NCBI GenBank assembly: GCA_963835775.1 | Contig: CAWIHB010000014.1 | Location: forward strand, 1 to 64,000 | DNA: 64,000 nucleotides | Reading direction: 5' to 3' | Source of the DNA: Palsa-504 sp963835775 | Lineage (GTDB): Bacteria > Actinomycetota > Actinomycetes > Streptosporangiales > Streptosporangiaceae | Shown here: positions 25,601 through 34,576 of the stretch, one piece after another | Position numbering within the stretch: position 1 is the stretch's first letter | Layout of the letters: every line of letters starts with the position of its first letter | Translations under genes and position numbers: made by a program | The notes under the pieces: generated by a model | Database searches by the model: none | Told to the model about the DNA's origin: nothing | The model's input: the letters and a program-made list of their open reading frames with translations, nothing else

Positions 25601-26019
25601 CGCAGCAGGCCCTGCTGGCCGTGGCCATCGCGGCCGCGGTCCTGGCCATCACCGGCTTCTGCGTGAGCATCGCGGCGGGGGTACACCAGCGGCGGGCCGA
25701 GAACGCGCTGCTGGCGGCGCTGGGCGTGCCGCCGCGCGCGGCCGCGGGCCAGCTGTGCCTGGAGAAGCTCATGCTGAGCCTGCCGTCCGCGGTGGCCGGG
25801 CTGGTGCTCGGCGTGGTGCTGGCCGAACTGCTGGTCCCCGCCATCACCCTGACCTCGTCCGCGACCGAGCCGGTGCCGCCGGTCATCATCCAGTTCGGCT
25901 GGTTGCAGATCCTGGCCCTGGCCCTGGCCGTCGCGGTGCTGCCGGTGCTGGCGGCCGCGGTGACCATCGCCCGGCGCCCGGACGCCGCCGCCGAACTGCG
26001 CGCCGCCGAGGCAGCATGA
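22673..26019 (+). pseudogene. FtsX/MacB-like ABC permease (subunit 1), broken by a one-base deletion at 23851-23853
   Basis: From ATG 22673 (MGLTRGSPTRAALTRGSL) the frame gives a first helix (LVIIAAALTTIVAAALATAL), an exported domain, and the FtsX core (LLAICAVLLFLLAGAALLASA, ARGATRWQLLRLT). Then the protein derails at PAPGRPPGP. The continuation, SSPWAGAAWADTIAAAAG through RRPDAAAELRAAEAA-stop, lies in another frame. Adding one G to the GGG at 23851-23853 restores AAGPAPGSSPWAGAAW and a single protein of about 1115 residues with the usual FtsX repeat. It is probably a real gene with a sequencing indel. It heads an operon with permease 2 and two ATPases. The likely role is export, or lipid/lipoprotein transfer across the membrane. 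Confidence 0.7.
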
Positions 26020-26038
26020 AGCCCACGCCGAGCACACC

Positions 26039-28771
26039 ATGAGACCGGTGCCGGGGCTGGGCCGCGTGGCGGGCGCCGCAGCAGGCAGCACGCTGGCGCT
26101 GGCGCTGCTGGTCTGCGGCTGCGTGTTCACCGCCATGTCCGGGCCCGCGCTCAGCCTGCACGTCCGGTCCCAGGCCTTCCACCAGACCATGGCCTCCCTC
26201 GCGCCCACGGTCAAGACCGTCCAGGTGGGCGCGAGCTGGAGCGACTTCACCACCTTGCTGGCCGGCGGCCCGGCCGGGGCGGGCCTGACGGCCGGCCAGC
26301 TGAGCCAGGCCACGCAGGAGATCAAGTCCAGCCTGGCGCGCCTGCCGCTGCCGCTGGGCCCGGGCGCCTGGTACGGGCTGAGCACGAACACGTCCCCGGT
26401 CACCTCGGGCGCGGCGGCCAGCGCGAACCTCGACGGAGCTCCGCCCAAGCTGGAGGTGCTCTACCGCAACCCGCTGACCAGCAACGCCACGCTCGTGGCG
26501 GGCGGCTTTACGGCCGGAACCGAGCCGGCCGGGACGGTGGCGGTGGCGGTCAGCACGCAGATCGCCGCGCGGTTCGGGCTGCACCCGGGCAGCCGGATGA
26601 CGCTGAGCGTCGCGACCGGCCCGGTCACGCTGGTCGTCACCGGCATCATCCGGCCGCAGGGCGTGACCTCGACGTTCTGGATGCAGGACCCGCTGGCCGG
26701 CCAGCCCTCGGTGGTCACCCCGACGCAGGCCAAGCCGTACTGGGCGGCCGGGGTCATCGCCGACCCTGACCAGCTGGCCGCCGTGCAGATCGCGTTCAAC
26801 GGCCCGGGCATGGAGCTGGGGTGGGAGTTCCCGCTCGCGGTCGGCGGGCTGAGCGCGGACCAGGCCCAGGGGCTGTACAACGCCCTCAACCGGGCCAACA
26901 CGGTGACGCCCGCGCTGACCGGGCCGCTGGCGCCCGCCGAGACCTCGCTGAGCGTCACCCTGCCGCTGACCGGCGACGTGTCGCTGTTCCTCAGCACCCA
27001 GGCCGGCGTCGAAACGGTGCTGCTGATGCTGTCGGTCAGCCTGCTCGTGATCGCCGCCGCGGTGATCCTGCTCGCGGCCCGGCTGATCGTCGTCCGCCGG
27101 GGCGAGGAGCTGACCATGCTGCGGGCCCGGGGCGGATCGCTGCGGCAGGTCGCGGCCCTGCTGGCCCGCGGCACGGTGGTCACGGCGGTGCCCGCCGCGG
27201 TGATCGGCGCCCTGCTGGCCATCGTCGCGATCCCCGGTGACGCGGCGTCCTCGGGGCTGGGCTGGCTGCTGGCCGGGATCACGCTGGCCATCGCGCTGGC
27301 CGGGCCCTCGCTGATCGCCGCGTGGCAGTACCGCAAGCCCGCCCCGGCCAGCAACCCGGCCCGGATCATGACGGCCGAGACCGGCCGCCGCCGGCTGGCC
27401 TGGCGCCGCCCGGTGGCCGAGGTCACGGCCTGCGCGGCCTGCGCGGCCGGCCTGATCGTGCTGCACGACCAGGGCGTGCCGGCCGGCGGCCAGGTCAACC
27501 TGCTGCTGACCGTGGCACCGGTGCTGGTGGCGGTCCCGGTGGTGCTGATCATGCTGCGGCTGTACCCGCTGGCCGTCCGCGGCCTGCTCCGGCTGTCGGC
27601 CCGCGGCGCGGGCGCCACCGGCTTCGTGGCCCTGTCCGCGGCGGCCCGGTCCTCGCTGACCGGCGTGCTGCCCGCGTTCGCGCTGGTGCTCGCGCTCAGC
27701 CTGGCCACCTTCGCCGGGATGGTCAGCGGCGGCATCACCAGCGGCGAGATCGCCACGTCCTGGCACACCACCGGGGCCGACGTGACGATCCAGCCCGGCC
27801 CGACCACCGGCCCGGTCACGCCCGCCGTGGTCAAGGCCATCAGCGCGGTGCGCGGCGTGACTCACGCCACCGCGGTCTGGAACACCAGCTGGGTCACGCC
27901 GTTCGGCCAGCCGTTGTCCGTGTCCGCGGTGGACCCGGCCAGCTACGCCGCCGTGACCGCGACCACGCCGTACCCGTCCTTCCCGGCGGCCAAGGTCGGC
28001 CCGTCCTCGGGCACCGCGCCGGCCGTGGTGCCGGTGCTCGCCTCGCCGTCCGCCGCCGCCGTCCTCGGCCGCGGAGCGACGCAGCTGACCTCGCTGTCCC
28101 CGGTGGGGCCGTTCAGCGTCCGGGTGGTGGGCATCCTGGCCAGCACCCCGGCCCAGCCCGGGGGCGGCACGTTCGTCGTGATGCCGCAGCTGACGCTGCC
28201 CGGCCCGGGCGGCCAGCCCGCCCCGAACCTGATCCTGGTCAGCGGGGCCGGCATCGACCAGGGTCAGCTGTCCGCCCTGGTCAGGCGGACGCTCGCCGGC
28301 AGCACGATCAGCTACCGGTCCGCCGTGCTGGCCTCGCTGACCGGCTCGCCGCTGCCGCACGGCGCCGTGCTCATCGTCGCGGTCACCCTGGCCGAGGCGG
28401 GCGTGCTCGGCCTGCTGATCGTGATCCTCGGACTGGCCCTGGGGTCGGCGGAACGCGAGCTGACCCTGGCCCGGCTCACCGTGATGGGCTACTCCAGCGA
28501 CACCGGGCTGGTCATGGCCGAGGCCCTGCCCGCCGTGCTCGCCGCCGTGGTGGCGGGCGCCGTGTGCGCCGTGGTCCTGCCCCATCTGATCGGCTCGTCC
28601 ATCGACCTGTCCGCGTTCACCGGAACGGGCACGGCGGTCGCGTTCCAGCCCGACGTGACCGCGCTCGGCCTGCCCGCCCTCGGCGCCGTGGCGCTGGCCG
28701 CGGCGGCCCTGGCCGCCGAGGCCCGGGTGCTGCGGCGGCGCGGGATCAGCGGCATCCTGCGGGCTAACTAG
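26039..28771 (+). CDS. FtsX/MacB-like ABC permease (subunit 2)
   Basis: This 910-residue intact counterpart of the preceding permease starts at ATG 26039, 19 bases after its stop. It has an N-terminal helix (STLALALLVCGCVFTAMSG), a first extracytoplasmic domain, and an FtsX core at about 320-460 (LLMLSVSLLVIAAAVILLAA, MLRARGGSLRQVAALLARG). Further helices, a second outer domain, and a C-terminal FtsX core with RLTVMGYSSDTGLVMAEALP follow. It ends in RRRGISGIL. Two FtsX-type permeases with LolD-like ATPases make a complete exporter. The substrate is unknown; no two-component system is adjacent. Confidence 0.85.
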   Translation: MRPVPGLGRVAGAAAGSTLALALLVCGCVFTAMSGPALSLHVRSQAFHQTMASLAPTVKTVQVGASWSDFTTLLAGGPAGAGLTAGQLSQATQEIKSSLARLPLPLGPGAWYGLSTNTSPVTSGAAASANLDGAPPKLEVLYRNPLTSNATLVAGGFTAGTEPAGTVAVAVSTQIAARFGLHPGSRMTLSVATGPVTLVVTGIIRPQGVTSTFWMQDPLAGQPSVVTPTQAKPYWAAGVIADPDQLAAVQIAFNGPGMELGWEFPLAVGGLSADQAQGLYNALNRANTVTPALTGPLAPAETSLSVTLPLTGDVSLFLSTQAGVETVLLMLSVSLLVIAAAVILLAARLIVVRRGEELTMLRARGGSLRQVAALLARGTVVTAVPAAVIGALLAIVAIPGDAASSGLGWLLAGITLAIALAGPSLIAAWQYRKPAPASNPARIMTAETGRRRLAWRRPVAEVTACAACAAGLIVLHDQGVPAGGQVNLLLTVAPVLVAVPVVLIMLRLYPLAVRGLLRLSARGAGATGFVALSAAARSSLTGVLPAFALVLALSLATFAGMVSGGITSGEIATSWHTTGADVTIQPGPTTGPVTPAVVKAISAVRGVTHATAVWNTSWVTPFGQPLSVSAVDPASYAAVTATTPYPSFPAAKVGPSSGTAPAVVPVLASPSAAAVLGRGATQLTSLSPVGPFSVRVVGILASTPAQPGGGTFVVMPQLTLPGPGGQPAPNLILVSGAGIDQGQLSALVRRTLAGSTISYRSAVLASLTGSPLPHGAVLIVAVTLAEAGVLGLLIVILGLALGSAERELTLARLTVMGYSSDTGLVMAEALPAVLAAVVAGAVCAVVLPHLIGSSIDLSAFTGTGTAVAFQPDVTALGLPALGAVALAAAALAAEARVLRRRGISGILRAN

Positions 28772-28870
28772 GGGTCGCATGCAGCGGGACATCCGGGTTC
28801 GGCCAGCACGCCCGGCCGCCGGATACAGCGGCCCTGCTCCGGGCACACTAGAAGGCAGAGGGAGACATTT

Positions 28871-29827
<957 letters not shown>

Positions 29828-29831
<4 letters not shown>

Positions 29832-30520
29832 CCGCCCCGGTCATTACCGACATGGTGGCCGTCGACGGCGTGTACCGGACCTACGGCAGCGGGCGCACCG
29901 CGACCCACGCCCTGCGCGGGGTGTCGTTCACCGTCCAGACCGGCCAGCTGGTGGCCCTGCGCGGCCGGTCCGGCTCGGGCAAGACCACGCTGCTGAACAT
30001 CGTCGGCGGCCTGGACCTGCCGGACGAGGGCACGGTGCGGGTCGGGGACCACGACGTGACCGCCATGTCGGAACACGAGCGGATGCGGCTGCGGCGGACC
30101 TCGGTGGCGTTCATCTTCCAGTCGTTCGGCCTGATCCCGATCCTGTCGGCCGCGGAGAACGTCGGCGTGCCGCTGCGGATCTCCGGCGTGCCGCCCAGGG
30201 AGCGCGAGGAGCGGGTCCGGCTGATGCTGGACATCGTGGGCCTGGGCGAGCACACCAAGCAGCGGCCCGGCGAGCTGTCCGGCGGCCAGCAACAGCGGGT
30301 GGCCATCGCCCGGGCGCTGGCGGGCAGCCCCCAGGTGCTGCTGGCCGACGAGCCCACCGGCCAGCTCGACTCCGAGACGGGCAAGCAGATCATGCGGCTG
30401 CTGCGCACCGTGGTCCAGTCCGAGGGCGTGACCGTTCTGGTCGCCACCCACGACCCCAACCTGATCAGCATCGCCAACTCGGTCCTGGAACTCGAGGACG
30501 GCCAGATCAAGCCGCGCTGA
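29828..30520 (+). CDS. LolD-type ABC ATPase 2
   Basis: This 230-residue protein is read from GTG 29828, which overlaps the expected stop of ATPase 1 (GTGA) and lies ten bases after AGGAGG. Walker A is RGRSGSGKTTLLN, Q-loop VAFIFQSFGLIP, signature ELSGGQQQRVAIARAL, Walker B VLLADEPTGQLD, H-loop VATHDPN. It is a compact MacB/LolD-like domain with no tail. It is the last gene of the permease operon; a strong palindromic hairpin follows 23 bases after the stop. It is expected to pair with ATPase 1 as a heterodimer under the two FtsX permeases. Confidence 0.85.
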
Positions 30521-30542
30521 GCCGCGTTTCGGGCGCCTGTCA

Positions 30543-30570
30543 GGGTGGTGAACCCCGGGGTTCACCACCC
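30543..30570. terminator. Perfect palindromic hairpin between convergent genes
   Basis: GGGTGGTGAACCCC is followed directly by GGGGTTCACCACCC, a 14-bp perfect inverted repeat without loop bases. It lies after the ATPase operon and covers the last codons of the convergent small gene, so it is a probable bidirectional terminator. Confidence 0.75.
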
Positions 30571-30696
30571 CCAAGCGTGCTGGCCGCCGTAGCCAGGCTG
30601 GCCGCCGTAGCCGGGCTGGCCGTAGCCAGGCTGGCCGCCGTAACCAGGCTGGCCCGGGTAGTCCTGGCCTCCGCCGGGAGCCTGTCCGTCGCTCAT
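30562..30696 (-). CDS. Short Gly/Tyr/Gln/Pro-repeat peptide
   Basis: This 44-residue protein runs from ATG 30696, eight bases after GGGGG, to a stop inside the terminator palindrome. Almost all of it is a GQPGYG-type repeat (PGYGGQPGYGQPGYGGQPGY) ending AWGW. Such repeats normally form the disordered N-terminus of small actinomycete membrane proteins. Here no membrane segment follows, so it may be a truncated head of such a gene or a genuine short peptide. No function can be assigned. Confidence 0.4.
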   Translation of the reverse strand: MSDGQAPGGGQDYPGQPGYGGQPGYGQPGYGGQPGYGGQHAWGW

Positions 30697-30854
30697 GAGG
30701 GCGATCCCCCTCGCCGAAGCGGGCGCACCGGTAGGCGCCGCGTGAATGTCCAATCGTAGCGAGCCGGGCGAATCGGCAGAAGCCTCCTATCACCGGGCAA
30801 GACTGGCAAACACCGGCGGGTCACACCGGCGGCCCATGATCCATGATGAGACGA

Positions 30855-31758
30855 TCAGGTGACGGGGGTGCCCGTAGTGGCGGTCAGGTCGGCGAACAGG
30901 GCGGTCAGCTGGCCGGTCACCGGGCCGGGCTTGCCGTCACCGATGGTTCGGCCGTCGACGGCCAGGACCGGGACCAGGCCGCCCATGGTCCCGGTCACGA
31001 AGACCTCGGCGGCCGTGTAGAGCTGGGGCAGCGTGTAGTCGCCGACCTGGCAGGGCAGGCCTGCCGAGGCGGCCAGCTCGAGCACGGCGGCCCGGGTGAT
31101 GCCCTCGGGGCAGGACACGGTGGTCGGCGTGGCCAGCGTCCCGCCGGTGACCAGGAAGATGTGCGTGGCGTTGGTCTCGGCGATGAAGCCGCGGTGATCC
31201 AGCATCACCGCGTCGTCGGCGCCCGCCACGTTGGCTTCGATCTTGGCCAGGATCGAGGGCAGCAGGTTGTTGTGATGGATCTTGGGGTCGAGGCAGTCCG
31301 GGGCGGGGCGCCGCACGCTCGCGGTGACCAGCGTGATGCCCGAGGCGTCGTAGACGGGATCCTTGTACTCGGCCAGCACGATCAGCGTCGGCCCGGCCTG
31401 GTTGAGCCGGGGATCCATGCCGGAGGTGATCTTCACGCCGCGGGTCAGGGTGAGCCTGATGTGCACCCCGTCGCGCATGCCGTTCGCGGCGATCGTGCGC
31501 CTGACCTGCTCGGTGATCTCCTCGGCCGAAGGGATCTGGGTGAACGCCAGCGCCTTGGCCGAGTCCCGCAGCCGGTCCAGGTGCTCCGCCAGCCGGAAGA
31601 TCTTGCCCTGGTAGAGCCGGAGGCCCTCCCAGAACCGCGTCACCGCCCTGGACGGCCGAGTCGAACGGGCTGATCGCAGCCCGGTCGCGGTGGGTGAGCT
31701 TGCCGTCCACGCTGACGACGAGGTCGCGGTTCCGCTCGTCGTAACTTTGCCGCACCAT
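30855..31758 (-). pseudogene. Class IV PLP aminotransferase (BCAT-like), frameshifted near 31633
   Basis: The N-terminus (MVRQSYDERNRDLVVSVDGK, then AISPFDSAVQGGDAV) lies in one frame. The remainder (WEGLRLYQGKIFRLAEHLDR to LFADLTATTGTPVT) lies in another. Dropping one base at about 31632-31635 gives QGGDAVWEGLRLY, the textbook motif. PLP-binding Lys is in CLDPKIHHNNLLPSIL, and the cofactor-phosphate region is in FIAETNATHIFLV. About 300 residues in total, matching class IV transaminases (branched-chain or D-amino acid). The ribosome site GGGAGG (31766-31761) is close to ATG 31758 and well spaced for GTG 31755. It is third in a row with mscR and a sulfotransferase-like gene. Confidence 0.7.
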
Positions 31759-32500
31759 TACCTCCCTGGCTGGTGATCCGGTAGGAGTGCAGCCGCTGAT
31801 AGTAGGGCAGGCAGCGCGCGGCGAGCGGCTCCAGGCGGGCGGGCAGCGGCTCGGCCGGGGCCCGGTAGGCGGCGAACCCGGTCGAGGTGTGCACGCTGGC
31901 GTACCAGTAGCGGGCCCACACGCCGTCGCTGTCCCGGGGGCCGGGCGGCCAGGACAGCATGCCGGCGTCGAACGGCACACCGAGGGCCTGGCACAGGGCC
32001 CGCAGGATCCCGTCGGGGTCGGTGAGCAGGTCACGGGAATCCACCACCGGCCCGCCGAACGCCTCGAAGATCCCGGCCTGCTGCCGCAGGCCCAGGTCGT
32101 CCAGGTCCGGCTCGCTGCGCACCCTGGCGTAGGAGGCGAGCAGCTCGCGCGGGTCCCTGATCAGGTGGGCGTGCCGCAGCCCGGCCAGCGCGGCCCGGTC
32201 CACCTCGGGCAGCAGGTGATGAGTCATGTGCTTGGCGTAGCTGATCGTCACGCCCGGCGGCAGCGGGCCGCTGGTCAGCCCGGCCAGCACCACCCGCCAG
32301 TCGGTGGGCTGGCTGGCGATCACCTCCGCCCGCCCGGGGTGATCGATCCCGGTGCGGTCCAGGTAGAAGGCGTACAGCGGTTCGTCGCAGACCACCGTGT
32401 CCGGCCGGTTCTGCCAGGACCGCATCAGCGCCGTGGACACGGTCCGCGGCCCCGACCACATCGCGATGCGGGCGGGGGCCGGCCGGACCGGGGAACTCAC
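31640..32500 (-). CDS. Sulfotransferase-like P-loop protein
   Basis: The N-terminus IAMWSGPRTVSTALMRSWQ is the 5'-PSB (PAPS-binding) loop, and HAHLIRDPRELLASYARV is the 3'-PB motif, both in the right place for a PAPS sulfotransferase of about 240-260 residues. The start overlaps the mscR stop by four bases. The reading ends at 31640, 119 bases inside the aminotransferase gene. The last 35 residues (GGNGAAKLRRAEPRPRR) look like out-of-frame read-through, so the natural end is probably near 31760. Many bacteria carry this sulfotransferase-like gene beside a class IV aminotransferase. The substrate is unknown. Confidence 0.7.
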   Translation of the reverse strand: MSSPVRPAPARIAMWSGPRTVSTALMRSWQNRPDTVVCDEPLYAFYLDRTGIDHPGRAEVIASQPTDWRVVLAGLTSGPLPPGVTISYAKHMTHHLLPEVDRAALAGLRHAHLIRDPRELLASYARVRSEPDLDDLGLRQQAGIFEAFGGPVVDSRDLLTDPDGILRALCQALGVPFDAGMLSWPPGPRDSDGVWARYWYASVHTSTGFAAYRAPAEPLPARLEPLAARCLPYYQRLHSYRITSQGGNGAAKLRRAEPRPRRQRGRQAHPPRPGCDQPVRLGRPGR

Positions 32501-33582
32501 AGGGTCACGACGCTGCGCAGCACCTCACCCCGGCCCATCTTGGCGAAAGCTGCTTCCACGTCGCCGAGCGAGATGGTCTCGGAGACGAACTTGTCCAGCG
32601 GCAGACGGCCGGACAGGTGCAGGTCGACCAGCATGGGGAAGTCGCGGCTGGGCAGGCAGTCGCCGTACCAGGACGACTTGAGCGCCCCGCCGCGGCCGAA
32701 CACGTCGAGCAGCGGCAGGTCCAGCCGCATCTCCGGGGTCGGCACGCCGACCAGCACCACCGTGCCGGCCAGGTCGCGGGCGTAGAAGGCCTGCCGGTAG
32801 GTCTCCGGCCGGCCAATCGCCTCGATCACCACGTCCGCGCCGAACCCGCCGGTCAGCTCCCTGATCCCGTCAACCGGATCGGTGTCCCGCGAGTTGATCA
32901 CGTCGGTCGCGCCGAACCCGCGGGCCCAGTCCAGCTTCCTGTCGTCCACGTCGACCGCGATGATCGTCCGCGCGCCGGCCAGCTGGGCGCCCAGGATCGC
33001 GCCGTCCCCTACGCCGCCGCAGCCGATCACCGCCACGCTGTCACCGCGGGTCACGCCGCCGGTGTTGATGGCGGCGCCCAGGCCGGCCATCACGCCGCAG
33101 CCGAGCAGCCCGGCGGTGGCGGCCGGGACGGCCGGGTCAACCTTGGTGCACTGGCCCGAGGCGACCAGGGTTTTCTCGGCGAACGCGCCGATGCCGAGGG
33201 CGGGGGACAGCACGGTGCCGTCTTCCAGCGTCATCTTCTGGCTGGCGTTGTGGGTGTTGAAGCAGTACCAGGGGCGGCCCCGGCTGCAGGCCCGGCAGCG
33301 GCCGCAGACGGCGCGCCAGTTCAGGATGACGAAGTCGCCGGGCGCCACGTCGGTCACGTCCGGGCCCACCGCCTCGACCACGCCCGCCGCCTCGTGCCCG
33401 AGCAGGTAGGGGAAATCGTCGCCGATGCCGCCCTCCTTGTAGTGCAGGTCGGTGTGGCACACCCCGCACGCCTGCACCTGCACCAGGGCCTCGCCCGGCC
33501 CGGGCTCGGGCACGAGGACCGTGGTGAGCTCGACCGGCTCGCCCTTACCGCGCGCCACCACGCCCTGAACGCTGATCGTCAT
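32497..33582 (-). CDS. mscR: S-(hydroxymethyl)mycothiol dehydrogenase
   Basis: This 361-residue zinc alcohol dehydrogenase oxidises the formaldehyde-mycothiol adduct with NAD. Catalytic zinc ligands lie in CGVCHTDLHY and GHEAAGVVEA, and structural zinc ligands in CGRCRACSRGRPWYC. The cofactor-binding motif is VIGCGGVGDGAILGAQL, and LKSSWYGDCLPSRDFP is a signature I associate with mycothiol-dependent enzymes. Length equals the mycobacterial protein. Start ATG 33582. It is first of a run with the sulfotransferase-like gene (4-base overlap) and the aminotransferase. Its presence implies mycothiol, hence Actinomycetota. The role is formaldehyde detoxification and perhaps S-nitrosomycothiol reduction, noteworthy given the NO synthase in this window. 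Confidence 0.88.
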   Translation of the reverse strand: MTISVQGVVARGKGEPVELTTVLVPEPGPGEALVQVQACGVCHTDLHYKEGGIGDDFPYLLGHEAAGVVEAVGPDVTDVAPGDFVILNWRAVCGRCRACSRGRPWYCFNTHNASQKMTLEDGTVLSPALGIGAFAEKTLVASGQCTKVDPAVPAATAGLLGCGVMAGLGAAINTGGVTRGDSVAVIGCGGVGDGAILGAQLAGARTIIAVDVDDRKLDWARGFGATDVINSRDTDPVDGIRELTGGFGADVVIEAIGRPETYRQAFYARDLAGTVVLVGVPTPEMRLDLPLLDVFGRGGALKSSWYGDCLPSRDFPMLVDLHLSGRLPLDKFVSETISLGDVEAAFAKMGRGEVLRSVVTL

Positions 33583-33655
33583 CCATGAACTCCTTCGTTA
33601 CGCGGGACCGTTGTGCCACGCCCCATCATTCCTGCTGGTCTGCGCGCACGGTAGA

Positions 33656-34576
33656 TCACTCGAGGCGGTACTCGCCGCGGGCCACGATCACCGCGGAGCC
33701 GCCGACCAGGACCCGCTCGATCTTGTCCGCCGAGCCCTCGGCCCGCGCGTACAGCCGCGAGGGCCGGCCGATCTCCTCGCCCTGGCGGATCTCGATCTCC
33801 TCGCCGAAACCGATCCGGCCATGCCGGGCCAGGTGCACCGCCAGCGGGCCGGCCGCGGAGCCGGTGGCCGGATCTTCCGGGACCCCGTGGAACGGCGAGA
33901 ACATCCGGGTCTTCCAGGCCGAGCCCTGGCCGGCGAAAGTGCTCACCGCGATCGGGAGATGGCCGAGCGCGCGCTGGTCCGGCCACAGCCCGGCGACCTC
34001 GGCCTCGCTGGCCAGCTCGACGTAGACGTGCCGGGGGCCGTTGCGGTACGCCTCGACCGGCAGCCCGGACCGGGACACGCCGAGCGCGGCCAGCAGCGCC
34101 TCGGTGTCCTCGTATGGCTCCGGCACCGGGACGGGCTGCTCCATCCGGCCGAAGACAATCCGGCCGTGGTCGCGCTCGAGTTCCACCGGGATCAGGCCCG
34201 CCCCGGTCTCCAGGGTCAGCGCCGAGGTGCCCAGCGCCTCGCCGAGGACGAACGCCGACCCAAGTACCGGATGCCCGGCGAAGGTGAGTTCGTCCGCGGG
34301 AGTGAAGATCCGGACCCGGACGTCCGCGGCGTGCTCGGCGCCCTGGGCGCCCTCGGCGTCCTCGGCGGGCAGGAAGAACACCGTCTCGGAGAGGTTCAGC
34401 TCCCGGGCCGTACGCTGCATCACGTCCACGCCCAGACCGCGGCCGTCCGGGAAAACCGCGAGCGGATTGCCCTCGAGCGGGGTGCCGGTGAAGACGTCGG
34501 CGATGAGATACCGGCGCCAGCCGGCTTGCGGGTCGTCCGCCCACAAGCTGTTGCCTGCCACGTTTGCGTCTGCCAC
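33656..34576 (-). CDS. PhzF-family isomerase
   Basis: This 306-residue protein has the diaminopimelate epimerase-like double fold. Motifs are YLIADVFTGTPLEGNPLAVF, the catalytic Glu in RELNLSETVFFLP, TFAGHPVLGSAFVLGEAL and the second-half PATGSAAGPLAVHLA. PhzF relatives isomerise small dihydro-aromatic acids, but most have unknown substrates, and no phenazine genes are nearby. The start is uncertain: GTG 34576 is used here, and its codon lies between the arms of an inverted repeat (TTGCCTGC at 34551-34558 and GCAGGCAA at 34577-34584). The upstream glycosyltransferase frame overlaps it by 157 bases, which suggests a local indel. Confidence 0.8.
   Translation of the reverse strand: MADANVAGNSLWADDPQAGWRRYLIADVFTGTPLEGNPLAVFPDGRGLGVDVMQRTARELNLSETVFFLPAEDAEGAQGAEHAADVRVRIFTPADELTFAGHPVLGSAFVLGEALGTSALTLETGAGLIPVELERDHGRIVFGRMEQPVPVPEPYEDTEALLAALGVSRSGLPVEAYRNGPRHVYVELASEAEVAGLWPDQRALGHLPIAVSTFAGQGSAWKTRMFSPFHGVPEDPATGSAAGPLAVHLARHGRIGFGEEIEIRQGEEIGRPSRLYARAEGSADKIERVLVGGSAVIVARGEYRLE

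Noticed and set aside
23467..28846. Very long minus-strand frames opposite the two permease genes
   Set aside because: They are Gly/Arg/Gln-rich antisense products of G/C-biased third positions; the + strand encodes clear FtsX permeases.
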